Source: Planctomycetota bacterium (lineage in GTDB: Bacteria; Planctomycetota; Phycisphaerae; Phycisphaerales; SM1A02). From it: 37,797 nucleotides of DNA. The position numbers were made by a program, and so were the translations under genes. Below the pieces are notes generated by a model. The model had not been told where the DNA came from. It was given only the letters and a program-made list of their open reading frames with translations, and ran no database searches. The stretch is from contig JADFOJ010000026.1 in assembly GCA_022562915.1 (NCBI GenBank), positions 1 to 37,797 of the forward strand, given 5' to 3'. Below, piece after piece: positions 16,624 through 24,132 of this stretch. How positions within the stretch are numbered: the first letter of the stretch is position 1; each line of letters starts with the position of its first letter.

Positions 16624-17916
16624 CTACGCGGCCTCCACGGTCACCGCGGCCCCCTGGCCGCCGCCGACACACAGTGTGGCGAGCCCCCATCGCTCGCCGC
16701 GCCGCCGGAGTTCCCGCAGCACGGTGAGCAGAAGCCGGGTCCCGGTCGCCCCGACCGGATGCCCCAGCGCGATCGCCCCGCCGTTGACGTTGAGCCGGCC
16801 CGGGTCAAGCTCCCCGACGGCGTCGCTGAGGCCCAGGTGTTCCCGCGCGAAGCTCGCGGAGGCGAAGGCCCGCTGGTTGGCGATGACCTGGACGGCAAAC
16901 GCCTCGTTGAGCTCGACGACATCGAAGTCGCTCATGCTCCGGCCGGTCTGCTGCAGGAGCCTGGCGGTCGCGTAGACCGGCCCGAGGCCCATGCGCCGCC
17001 CGTCCAGCGCCGCGTACGCCCAGTCACCCACGTATCCGAGCGGCTCGACGCCCAGTTCCTTCGCCTTGAGCTCGGAGGCGAGCACGAGCCCCGCGGCGCC
17101 GTCCGTGATCGGGCAACTGTTCCCGGCCGTCACCGTGCCCGCCTGCCGGTCGAAGTACGGCCGAAGCTTCGCCAACGCCTCCATGGACTGTTCCGGACGC
17201 GGTCCGTCGTCCGCGGTCTGGGCATGGTCCCACGCCGGCGGCCCGATAACGGCGATGATCTCCTCCTCGAATCTCCCGGATTCCGCGGCAGACACGGCCT
17301 TCTCGTGGCTGGCCAGCGCGAACTCGTCCTGCTCGCGGCGACTGATGCCGAACTCGCGGGCCAGCACCTCCGCCGTCTCACCCATGTTGAGCCCGCAGAC
17401 GGGATCGGTGAGACCAAGCTGCAGCGCGACGATCGGCTTCAGGTGCGACGGTCTGAAGCCGAGCAGGGCCCGGAGCCTGGCTCCCGGCGAACGCGCCTTC
17501 AGGAGCTTCAGGAACAGCGCCGTCATCGGCGCGCTCACGAGAAGCGGTATCTGGCTCATCGACTCGGTCCCGCCGGCGATCACCAGGTCGGCGCGGCCCG
17601 CCTGGATGTGCATCGCCGCCGTCGTCACCGACTGGATGCCCGACGCGCAGTTGTGGTGAACGGTGTGGCAGACCATGCTCCGGGGCAGGCCTGCCTTGAG
17701 AGCGACCACCCTGGCGATGTTGGCGGCGTGGGCCGGCTGGCCGACATTGCCGAAGATGAGTTCCGAGACCTGCTCCGGGTCGATGCCCGTGCGAGCCAGC
17801 AGTTCCTTGACGACGATCGCGCCAAGATCGTCCGCAGGGACGAATCGAAGCGGCCCGCCGGACTTGCACTGCGGCGTCCGAAGCCCATCCAGAATGGCAA
17901 CCCGTGGTCTGTCCAT
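16624..17916 (-). CDS. fadI: Acetyl-CoA C-acyltransferase (3-ketoacyl-CoA thiolase)
   Basis: Last step of beta-oxidation: thiolytic cleavage of 3-ketoacyl-CoA to acetyl-CoA and a shortened acyl-CoA. The 430-residue length is nearer FadI (~436) than FadA (~390). All thiolase residues are present: nucleophilic Cys90 in HHNCASG, His386 in GGAIALGHPVGATG, and the second Cys416 in LCVGGGQG; the NEAFA motif is also there. A GGAG lies 10 nt before the start. It is the first gene of a four-gene operon, behind a TATGAT box and two inverted repeats that may be the fatty-acid-responsive control site. Confidence 0.94.
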   Translation of the reverse strand: MDRPRVAILDGLRTPQCKSGGPLRFVPADDLGAIVVKELLARTGIDPEQVSELIFGNVGQPAHAANIARVVALKAGLPRSMVCHTVHHNCASGIQSVTTAAMHIQAGRADLVIAGGTESMSQIPLLVSAPMTALFLKLLKARSPGARLRALLGFRPSHLKPIVALQLGLTDPVCGLNMGETAEVLAREFGISRREQDEFALASHEKAVSAAESGRFEEEIIAVIGPPAWDHAQTADDGPRPEQSMEALAKLRPYFDRQAGTVTAGNSCPITDGAAGLVLASELKAKELGVEPLGYVGDWAYAALDGRRMGLGPVYATARLLQQTGRSMSDFDVVELNEAFAVQVIANQRAFASASFAREHLGLSDAVGELDPGRLNVNGGAIALGHPVGATGTRLLLTVLRELRRRGERWGLATLCVGGGQGAAVTVEAA

Positions 17917-17966
17917 GACCCGGTAGCTCCAAAATGTTCGTTCGTCCCCGGTCCCGGGCGGTCGCG

Positions 17967-17986
17967 AAGGATTCGCTGAAATCCTT
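17967..17986. promoter_or_regulatory. Candidate operator in the fatty-acid operon leader
   Basis: A perfect inverted repeat AAGGATT-N6-AATCCTT lies about 50 nt before the thiolase start and downstream of the candidate -10 at 18005-18010. A 20-bp palindrome of this form is typical of TetR- or GntR-family regulator sites, such as those controlling fad genes. No regulator gene is adjacent. Confidence 0.45.
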
Positions 17987-18004
17987 TCGACCTATGAACT
18001 TCTG

Positions 18005-18023
18005 ATCATAGCGCCAATGGCGC
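18005..18023 (-). promoter_or_regulatory. Candidate -10 (TATGAT) abutting an inverted repeat
   Basis: On the minus strand a perfect palindrome (GCGCCA, one base, TGGCGC; 18011-18023) is followed at once by TATGAT (18010-18005), a good -10. The palindrome therefore fills part of the -35/-10 spacer, a classic repressor position. The implied leader for the thiolase operon is about 80 nt. No good -35 hexamer is visible. Confidence 0.4.
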
Positions 18024-18074
18024 GGAAGCGGTGTGAGACCCCCTGCAAGCCCCCCCACATATCACCACGAGGCT

Positions 18075-20969
18075 TTACGGACCTTCCGGCGCCAGGACCA
18101 GGCCCGTGAGCTGGAACGGCGCCCAGTACGCCGGGTGCGGACTCCGGAGCAGACCGTGGAGTTGTGCCTGCCGCAGCGCGCCGGCGGTCGTGTGCGAACC
18201 GGCCATCCACGCCTCGTAGAACTCTTCCATGATCGGCGCCGCGGTCTCGTCGTCGACCCGCCACAGGCTCACCAGCACCGACGAGGCGCCGGCGGCCAGG
18301 AACCCGCGGAGCAACCCGACGAGTTCGTCCCCGGTATGCACGAGGCTCCGGCCGGTCTCACATCCGGAGAGGGTGACCAGCCCTGCATCCAGTCGAAGCG
18401 AGAAGATGTCCCGGACGGTGAGCCAGCGATCCGCCAGCCGCACGCCGGACCCAAGCGGCGTGGCCGGGGCGAACCGGGCATGGCAGGCGAGGTGAATGAG
18501 ATCGGCCCGCGGCACCGCCGCGCAGAACCTCGCGACGCTTGCGTCCGGGCCGATAAGCGTCGTGGTATCGTCGCCGAGCAACGCCGCGACGCGGCGTGCT
18601 TCGGATTCGATCCGCGGCGCGACCTCGTCGGCGACACCGACCACGACGGCCCGCCTGCCGGTGGTCTGCCTGGCGGGTCGCCGGGCGAGCTGCGCGTACA
18701 CGCCGGCACTGGGGGCGGTGTGAATCTCGTGCCGCTGTACGAGATAGTGCGTCCCATCCCAGAGGGCATTGAACGGCAGCATGTGCAGCGGACCGTGCGG
18801 CACGATGAGCAGGCGATCCTCCTCCGGGAAGAGTCTTCGCAGGGGGGCCATCAGCATCCGGTCGAGCGCCGCGAGTTCCGCCACGACATCGTCGAGCAGG
18901 CGCTCCGCCCGCCAGCCCTCGTGCGCCCCCGGCCGCAAGGCGCGGTTCATCTGGAACTGAAGTCGTGCCATCCGGTCCTCAAGTTCGACGACAGGCCCCA
19001 GCGTCCGGCAGACGACCGGCTTGCCCTCCGACACGACGAACGCGAGGACCTCGCCGCCGCTGCCGGCGAATTCGATCAACGTGGTCCTTTCCGGAAGGGC
19101 CGCGACCGCCGCGTCGAGGTCCGCCGGCGGGGCGTACAACGTCACGGCGCCGCGCGTCGTCGACAACCGGCTTTCCAGCGCCTCCAGGCGGTGCTCGCGG
19201 TCGACGATCGCGTCGTGCCACGAGGCGTCGGCGCCCGCGGCAACGTCATCGCCGAGACGGCTGTACAGACCGCTGAGTTCGGCGCGCAGCGCGTCGTACG
19301 CCTCCACCAGTTGCTGCTCCTGCGGGTCGGCCGCAGGCCGGTCGGAGCCGGAGACATCCGGCTCGCCCTGGCCCGGTTCAACCTGGCCCGGCTCGACCTG
19401 CCCCCCCAGGACCTCCAGCAGCAGGCGGCTCTTGGCCTGCTCGGCGACGGCGAAAGCCCTCCGGACCGACTCGTCACCGCCGCGCTCCAGCAGGACCGCG
19501 AGAAGGTCGTCGTACACGCCGAGCCGGTCGCTCAGAAAGGCGCCGCGAAATCGAATCGCGTGCAGCGTTCCTCGCACGCGTTCGATCTGCGCTGCGGCCG
19601 CCTCGAGATTGCTCACGGCACCCTGGAGGTCACCTTGTCGCCGGCACAGCCGCCCCTTGGTATGCAGCAGGTCCGCGAGCAACGGCGCGAGATCGAGCCG
19701 GCGGACGGTTTCCAGTGCCGCGGCGAGCTCGGCGGACGCCATGTCGAGCGATCCCTCCTCGAGCGCAAGCCTCGCCAGCAGGTACCGTGCCGTCGCCGAC
19801 TCGATCGGGCGGTCGTGGAGTACGCTCAAAGCCGCATGGATGAGTCGCCTGGCCTCCGCCGCCAGCCCGTTGGCGGCGGCAAGCTCGGCGCGGACGAGGT
19901 CCACGCGGGCCCGGGCCGAAGCGTGCCCCAACTCGTCGAAGGCGCGCGCCGCCGCGGCGAGGGCCGTCTCGGCCTCGCTGAGTCGTCCCAGTCGCACGAG
20001 GGCCCGCCCGAGACCTGCCCGCGCACGCGCCGCTTCGAGGGCCTGCCCGGCCCGATCGAGCTGGGGCAACGCGGCCTCGTAGAGGTCCAGCGCGTCGGTG
20101 GGCAGCCCCAGGACGCTCATCGCCTCGGCCTGCTCGGTCAGCAGGCGGGCGAGGTGCCCTTCAGAGTGCCGCGATTCGAATTGCCGCCTCGCCCGTTCGA
20201 AGTGATACACGGCCCGATGCAGCAGCCCGCGCCTGGCGGCGAGGTCGGCGAGGTTGCCCTCCACCACCGCGGTCATGAGCGACGCGTCCGCCCGTTCGCA
20301 GTGCGCAACGGCCGAGGTGAAGGCGTCCTGCGCGCCGCTGAAGTCGTTGAGCACCAGCAGTGCCACACCGCGATTGTTGTCCACGGTCCCCTTCGACAGC
20401 GGTTCGTCACCGATGCGCGGCCGGGCGCGGTCGAAGTACTCCATGGCTCGGGCCGGATCGTCGTGCCGCTGGTACATGATGCCGATGTTGACCTCGGCCC
20501 GGGCGGCAAGGGCATCCTCGTCGGCGTCCAGGAACGCGCGCCGGGCGGCCTCGCCGGCTTCGATCGACTCGTTGAACCGGCCGAGTTCGCCCAGCGCCTG
20601 CATTGACCGAAGGCGGGCCCGGCCGGCCTCGACGGGTCGGCCGGCTTCCTCGGCCAGCGCCGCGGCATCGGTGCACTGCACCCATCCTTCTTCGAGCCGC
20701 CCCGCGTTACAGAGGGCGTGACCACGCGCGCGGCGGGCCAGGGCGCGCCCGAGCGAGGTGCCCACGAGGTCCGCCACCTCGACGAGGGTTTCGGTCGCCG
20801 TAAGTGCGCGCGCCACGTCCGTGACGGCGAGCTGCTCCGCTTCCAGGCCGAGCTCACCGAGCGCAGCGTCCGCGTCATCGCAGCCGCGCACGAGCGCCGC
20901 CTGCTGCTGCCTCGGAAGCGCCAGCAGGGCATCGAGGTCGATGCTGCTCCCGGAGGACGGGTCGGTCAT
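18075..20969 (-). CDS. TPR-CHAT protease
   Basis: 964 residues, cytosolic. Residues ~60-440 are a run of tetratricopeptide-type helix pairs (for example GRLEEGWVQCTDAAALAEEA and NRGVALLVLNDFSGAQDAFT). A Gly/Gln/Pro/Glu linker (~523-550) made of a tandem 5-residue repeat follows. The C-terminal ~300 residues are a CHAT caspase-like domain: LLIVPHGPLHMLPFNAL, His830 in HLACHARF, Cys870 in LSGCETG. The His-Cys spacing of 40 fits an intact peptidase. The start overlaps the stop of the anti-sigma-like gene as ATGA, so translation is coupled and that protein is the obvious candidate substrate or partner. TPR-CHAT proteins in type III-E CRISPR (Csx29) are activated proteases acting in a sigma-factor circuit; here no CRISPR gene is present. 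Confidence 0.92.
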   Translation of the reverse strand: MTDPSSGSSIDLDALLALPRQQQAALVRGCDDADAALGELGLEAEQLAVTDVARALTATETLVEVADLVGTSLGRALARRARGHALCNAGRLEEGWVQCTDAAALAEEAGRPVEAGRARLRSMQALGELGRFNESIEAGEAARRAFLDADEDALAARAEVNIGIMYQRHDDPARAMEYFDRARPRIGDEPLSKGTVDNNRGVALLVLNDFSGAQDAFTSAVAHCERADASLMTAVVEGNLADLAARRGLLHRAVYHFERARRQFESRHSEGHLARLLTEQAEAMSVLGLPTDALDLYEAALPQLDRAGQALEAARARAGLGRALVRLGRLSEAETALAAAARAFDELGHASARARVDLVRAELAAANGLAAEARRLIHAALSVLHDRPIESATARYLLARLALEEGSLDMASAELAAALETVRRLDLAPLLADLLHTKGRLCRRQGDLQGAVSNLEAAAAQIERVRGTLHAIRFRGAFLSDRLGVYDDLLAVLLERGGDESVRRAFAVAEQAKSRLLLEVLGGQVEPGQVEPGQGEPDVSGSDRPAADPQEQQLVEAYDALRAELSGLYSRLGDDVAAGADASWHDAIVDREHRLEALESRLSTTRGAVTLYAPPADLDAAVAALPERTTLIEFAGSGGEVLAFVVSEGKPVVCRTLGPVVELEDRMARLQFQMNRALRPGAHEGWRAERLLDDVVAELAALDRMLMAPLRRLFPEEDRLLIVPHGPLHMLPFNALWDGTHYLVQRHEIHTAPSAGVYAQLARRPARQTTGRRAVVVGVADEVAPRIESEARRVAALLGDDTTTLIGPDASVARFCAAVPRADLIHLACHARFAPATPLGSGVRLADRWLTVRDIFSLRLDAGLVTLSGCETGRSLVHTGDELVGLLRGFLAAGASSVLVSLWRVDDETAAPIMEEFYEAWMAGSHTTAGALRQAQLHGLLRSPHPAYWAPFQLTGLVLAPEGP
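19359..19403 (-). repeat. 15-nt tandem repeat encoding the TPR-CHAT linker
   Basis: Three near-identical 15-nt units encode GQVEP, GQVEP, GQGEP (residues ~523-537) inside the TPR-CHAT gene. The repeat lies exactly between the helical repeats and the region leading to the CHAT domain. It looks like a flexible linker that can change length by slippage. Confidence 0.7.
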
Positions 20970-21601
20970 ACGATCCTGATGTCCGGAACCACCACCGTCG
21001 TCTTCGGCAGATGCAGGTGAAAGTCCCATGTGCCGGGTCTCAGACGGAGCATGAACGCGCCGCGCCGATCACCGACGGTGGTCTGTTCCGGCGTCAGGCT
21101 CCCCGCGCGGCAGACATCGACTCTGAGCGACGGAATCGGCTCGCGCGTGGCGAGCTGGCCCACGACCCGCCAGGACCCGTCCGGATCACTCTCCACGGGT
21201 TCCGCGGCGAGGTCGAGTTCACCGGTCAGACCTTCCGGCCCCGAGAGCGACCAGGTCATCTGAAAGCTGGTGGTCGGACCGCGAAGTCCGGCCGCGAGGG
21301 GCATGACCCGGCTGTCGAACATGATGGTGGCGATGATCCGCCCCACCTCGACGACGCGGTCGGCCAGGTTCGCCCCCGGTGCACTCCGGAAGATCGCGCG
21401 GGCCGACGCGGATGCGGCCGGCGAGGGATCCGCGCCGTCGTCTGCCAGCAGCGTGCGGCGGGCCAACCGGTAGCGGGCCACCGTGGCCGACGCCCGCGGG
21501 TCGCGGCTGAGCATGGCCTTGACGGTCGCGGCCTCGGTGCCGCCGAGGTCGCCGGCGGCGTATGCGATCAGTGTCGTTCGTGGAATCCGTTTTCCGGTCA
21601 T
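20966..21601 (-). CDS. Soluble anti-sigma-like protein between sigma factor and TPR-CHAT
   Basis: 211 residues; no database family assigned by me. The first ~45 residues (LIAYAAGDLGGTEAATVKAM, then LSRDPRAS and an Arg-rich helix) resemble the helical anti-sigma domain that usually reads LxAYxDGELxxxExxxVExxL, but without the zinc-binding His/Cys set. A middle segment contains ATIMFDSRVMPLAAGLRG. Residues ~130-211 look like a small beta-sandwich, with a SLRVDVCRAG strand and a closing TTVVVPDIRI. No convincing membrane segment is present, so it should be cytosolic, unlike most anti-sigma factors. It begins 32 nt after the sigma gene with a GGGGG 6 nt before ATG, and overlaps the TPR-CHAT start by ATGA. 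I infer that it holds the sigma factor and is cut by the CHAT protease; neither is shown directly. Confidence 0.75.
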   Translation of the reverse strand: MTGKRIPRTTLIAYAAGDLGGTEAATVKAMLSRDPRASATVARYRLARRTLLADDGADPSPAASASARAIFRSAPGANLADRVVEVGRIIATIMFDSRVMPLAAGLRGPTTSFQMTWSLSGPEGLTGELDLAAEPVESDPDGSWRVVGQLATREPIPSLRVDVCRAGSLTPEQTTVGDRRGAFMLRLRPGTWDFHLHLPKTTVVVPDIRIV

Positions 21602-21633
21602 GTCAACCCCCTGTGGTTCATCCAGCAGAGGCC

Positions 21634-22287
21634 TCACGACGGGTCGTGATACTCTCGTGCTGACGATTCCTCGTCGGGATCCGCCGACAGACCCAACTCG
21701 AGGAGGATTTTCTCCAGCTTCTCGAAGCAGCGGGCCCGTGTCGGGCCGATGCTTCCGACCTTCATGCCCAGTTGCTCGGCGATCGTGTCGTACCGGGGCT
21801 GGCCGGGGGCCAGGAACAACGCCGTCAACAGGCCCTCGCATCGGCCACCGAGTTGACGCAACGCCTGGCGAACCAGGTGGCGGGTCTCCCACGTCTCCAG
21901 GAGGTCGTCACTCGGCTCGGAGACGTTCTGGATGACCCGGTCCAGATCGACGTACCGGCCGGACCGCTTTCCGACGCGGTAGCACTCCCTGTGCGTGGTG
22001 CGAATCAGCCACGCCGAGAGGCGGCTGCGGTCCCGAAGCTGGCCGAGCCTCTCGTAGAGGATGGCAAAAGCCGTCTGGAAGACATCGTCCGCGTCAGCGT
22101 CGGAGAGGCCGTATCGCCTCGGAATCGAGTACACGAGGCGCCCGAACCGGCCCACGACCTCGTCCCATGCCTCTGAATCGCCTCCCAGGCACGCCTCCAC
22201 GAGCTTGGCGTCGTCGAACGACGCTGCCCGGCGGCGCGGACCTGCCTTGGGGGGGACGGTGGGCACGGAGAGTAGCCTAGCAGCCAT
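21634..22287 (-). CDS. ECF-like sigma-70 family RNA polymerase sigma factor
   Basis: 217 residues with the two-domain ECF layout. Region 2 (~28-95) includes DADDVFQTAFAILYERLGQL and RLSAWLIRTTHRECYR. Region 4 (~145-205) includes a helix-turn-helix around YDTIAEQLGMKVGSIGPTRA and RCFEKLEKIL. It directs RNA polymerase to a small set of promoters. It heads the three-gene sigma / anti-sigma-like / TPR-CHAT operon and is divergent from the histidine kinase gene across 399 nt. No clear ribosome binding site precedes the ATG at 22287, and the frame stays open upstream, so a start a little further upstream cannot be excluded. The first ~25 residues (Pro/Arg-rich) are a non-conserved extension. Confidence 0.9.
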   Translation of the reverse strand: MAARLLSVPTVPPKAGPRRRAASFDDAKLVEACLGGDSEAWDEVVGRFGRLVYSIPRRYGLSDADADDVFQTAFAILYERLGQLRDRSRLSAWLIRTTHRECYRVGKRSGRYVDLDRVIQNVSEPSDDLLETWETRHLVRQALRQLGGRCEGLLTALFLAPGQPRYDTIAEQLGMKVGSIGPTRARCFEKLEKILLELGLSADPDEESSAREYHDPS

Positions 22288-22333
22288 GCCGGGAGAAGGA
22301 ACTCGCGTCAGCCCGCCGGCAGAACCGGTGGCA

Positions 22334-22555
22334 TCATCGCGTTGCGACCCCTGGCGACCGGCTGGAAGCCGACCGTCTCCATCGGCCGTGTTGCGAGGGG
22401 CCGTGGGCAGGGTGGAAGCCAGGGCTGTCGGCTGCCGGCGGGTGACGGCTGCCGGGCGCGGCGCCGATCCGTGCCAGCACCGCCGCCACGACGGCCGACA
22501 CCACCAGCGACAGCGTGTGCCGGTCGTCTCGCATTGGTCGTTTCATTCCGGGCAT
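22334..22555 (-). CDS. Possible small membrane protein (doubtful)
   Basis: A 73-codon frame with GGAG about 9 nt before its ATG. Its N-terminal half could be a single membrane helix (HTLSLVVSAVVAAVLARIGA) after a basic start. The rest is Pro/His/Ser/Arg-rich and resembles translated non-coding GC-rich DNA. It points the same way as the sigma gene and ends 46 nt before it. It may be spurious; homologues would be needed to accept it. Confidence 0.2.
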   Translation of the reverse strand: MPGMKRPMRDDRHTLSLVVSAVVAAVLARIGAAPGSRHPPAADSPGFHPAHGPSQHGRWRRSASSRSPGVATR

Positions 22556-22564
22556 TGACGGTCA

Positions 22565-22643
22565 CTCCGCATGAACGGAGCCCCGCCGAAAATCAGGGGA
22601 TACCGACTCCCCTGCACTCAACGGGGAATGAGGCGGATTCCCC
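22565..22643. promoter_or_regulatory. Cluster of three inverted repeats upstream of the kinase gene
   Basis: CTCCG-N6-CGGAG (22565-22580), CAGGGGA-N7-TCCCCTG (22594-22614) and GGGGAAT-N7-ATTCCCC (22623-22643). The last two share GGGGA/TCCCC arms, and a further ATTCCC half-site lies at 22654-22659. The cluster ends 43 nt before the kinase ATG and looks like a set of binding sites for a dimeric regulator, perhaps the response regulator of this operon. Confidence 0.5.
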
Positions 22644-22686
22644 AGTCCGGAGTATTCCCACCGCCTCTGGGGCCTCTTCTTGAGGG

Positions 22687-24132
22687 ATGACCCTGCGACC
22701 GAGGCTGCATCACGTCTACTTCGCGCTGGCCGCGTTCGATCTGCTGACGGTCTCGCTCGGCCTGTACCTGATCAACCGGCTTGCGGACATCTACGAGGAC
22801 TCGGTGGCCGTCAACCAGGTGTGGGCGACCCGCCTCAATGAGTACTCCGTACTCAGCGGGCTGGCGGCGGCCGTCAACGCGCCGGGCAACGACGTCTTTC
22901 AGAGCGGTGATATCCGCGGGGAGTCCGCCCGGCTCGCCGGTGCGCTGGCCCGGTTCGATGAACGTGCTGCCATAGTTCGCCGGGACCTGGTGCGCAATGT
23001 CGGCGCATCGGAGTCACCGGAACTCCTGGCGGCGTTCGATGCGATTCCGCCCGCGATGCGCGAGATGGCTGTACAGGCGCAGAGTATCTTCTCGTACCTG
23101 CAGCGTCGCGAGCCGGAGCAGGCCGCACGGCGCATGGCCCGGATGGACCGCGAATTCGCGAGCGTGAACGCCGCACTCGCCCGTCTCAGCGGGCGGGTTC
23201 GCGCCATACAGACGCTGCACTTCCAGCAGCAGATCGCCCACGCGGCGGGGGTGCGTCGTTTCGAGCTCGTCATCGCAAGCCTGGTCGTGCTGATGGTCGC
23301 AGGCGTGACGTTCTACGGATCGATGCTGGCCACGCGCATGCGGCAGAACCGTGCCGAGCTGGCACGCCATCGTGATCACCTCGAGGAGCTCGTCGCCGAG
23401 CGCACGGCGGAGCTTCGGGCTTCCCACCAGCAGCTCAGGCTCGCCGAGCGTCTCGCCTCGGTCGGCACGCTCGCCGCCGGGCTCGGCCACGACATGAACA
23501 ACCTGCTGTTCCCCGTTCTCTGTCGACTCGACGCGCTGGATGCCGCCGGGCTCGACGACCAGGCAGCCGAAGAGGTCGCCCAGGTACGGCAGTCGATCGA
23601 GTACCTTCAGCAACTGAGCGACGGGTTGCGGCTGATGGTCCTGGACCCCGATGACCCCGACGCCTCCCGGCACACCACCGACCTGCGTTCATGGGCCGAC
23701 GAGGTCGCCCCGCTGCTTCGCGCGGCACTGCCGCAAGAGTCGACACTTGATTACGATATTCCCGACGACGTCCCGCCGATCGCCGTCGCGCCGCATCGGC
23801 TCACGCAGGCCGTCTATAACCTGGTGGTGAACGCTTCGGAGGCCATTTCCAAGGGCGGGACGATCACCGTCCGCGCCGAGGTCCAGGGCGAGGGGCGCCT
23901 CGTCCGCGTCAGCGTCACGGATAACGGCAAAGGCATGCCCGCCGAGGTGGCCGGCCGGGCCCTGGAGCCGTTCTTCACGACCAAGAAAAGACACCTGTCC
24001 ACCGGCCTGGGCCTCGCGCTCGTCCACGGCGTCGCGACATCCGCAGGCGGGTCGGTCGAGATCGAGTCGTCGCCGGGCGCCGGCACGACCGTCACGTTGA
24101 ACCTGCTGACCCGAAGAGGAGCCTGTCCGTGA
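22687..24132 (+). CDS. Sensor histidine kinase
   Basis: 481 residues. Two membrane helices (about 10-30 and 193-215) enclose a ~160-residue helical periplasmic sensor domain. There is no evident HAMP domain: the second helix runs straight into a coiled coil (HRDHLEELVAERTAELRASH) and the dimerisation helix with the phospho-acceptor His268 in LGHDMNN. The ATPase domain has the N-box (QAVYNLVVNASEAI), G1 (DNGKGMP), F-box (EPFFTTK) and G2 (STGLGLALVHG), so it is complete. The stop overlaps the GTG start of the response regulator (GTGA), making it the cognate kinase. The signal is unknown. Start support is weak: GAGGG abuts the ATG. Confidence 0.92.
   Translation: MTLRPRLHHVYFALAAFDLLTVSLGLYLINRLADIYEDSVAVNQVWATRLNEYSVLSGLAAAVNAPGNDVFQSGDIRGESARLAGALARFDERAAIVRRDLVRNVGASESPELLAAFDAIPPAMREMAVQAQSIFSYLQRREPEQAARRMARMDREFASVNAALARLSGRVRAIQTLHFQQQIAHAAGVRRFELVIASLVVLMVAGVTFYGSMLATRMRQNRAELARHRDHLEELVAERTAELRASHQQLRLAERLASVGTLAAGLGHDMNNLLFPVLCRLDALDAAGLDDQAAEEVAQVRQSIEYLQQLSDGLRLMVLDPDDPDASRHTTDLRSWADEVAPLLRAALPQESTLDYDIPDDVPPIAVAPHRLTQAVYNLVVNASEAISKGGTITVRAEVQGEGRLVRVSVTDNGKGMPAEVAGRALEPFFTTKKRHLSTGLGLALVHGVATSAGGSVEIESSPGAGTTVTLNLLTRRGACP

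Larger units (their letters stand above)
22288..22686. other. Divergent intergenic region between the sigma operon and the kinase operon
   Basis: About 400 nt with no convincing gene. The half next to the kinase holds three consecutive inverted repeats (22565-22643). The half next to the sigma gene is GC-rich and open in several frames, but only one short frame (22334-22555, minus) has a plausible start. No clear -35/-10 pair and no terminator are seen. Confidence 0.6.

Noticed and set aside
18011-18023. Palindrome GCGCCA-N-TGGCGC as a terminator for an upstream gene
   Set aside because: No T-tract follows on either strand, and the loop of one base is too small for a hairpin; an operator reading is better.
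18033-20606. An 857-codon open frame antisense to the TPR-CHAT gene
   Set aside because: No domain, biased composition; the minus-strand protein carries TPR and CHAT motifs with coupled translation.
18075-22287. A type III-E CRISPR system around the TPR-CHAT gene
   Set aside because: No repeat-spacer array, no Cas7-11-like gene and no other cas gene anywhere in the window. Only the accessory logic is similar.
22308-22565. A second small minus-strand frame (85 codons) in the divergent region
   Set aside because: Composition looks like non-coding GC-rich DNA; no domain, and it overlaps the slightly better 73-codon frame.
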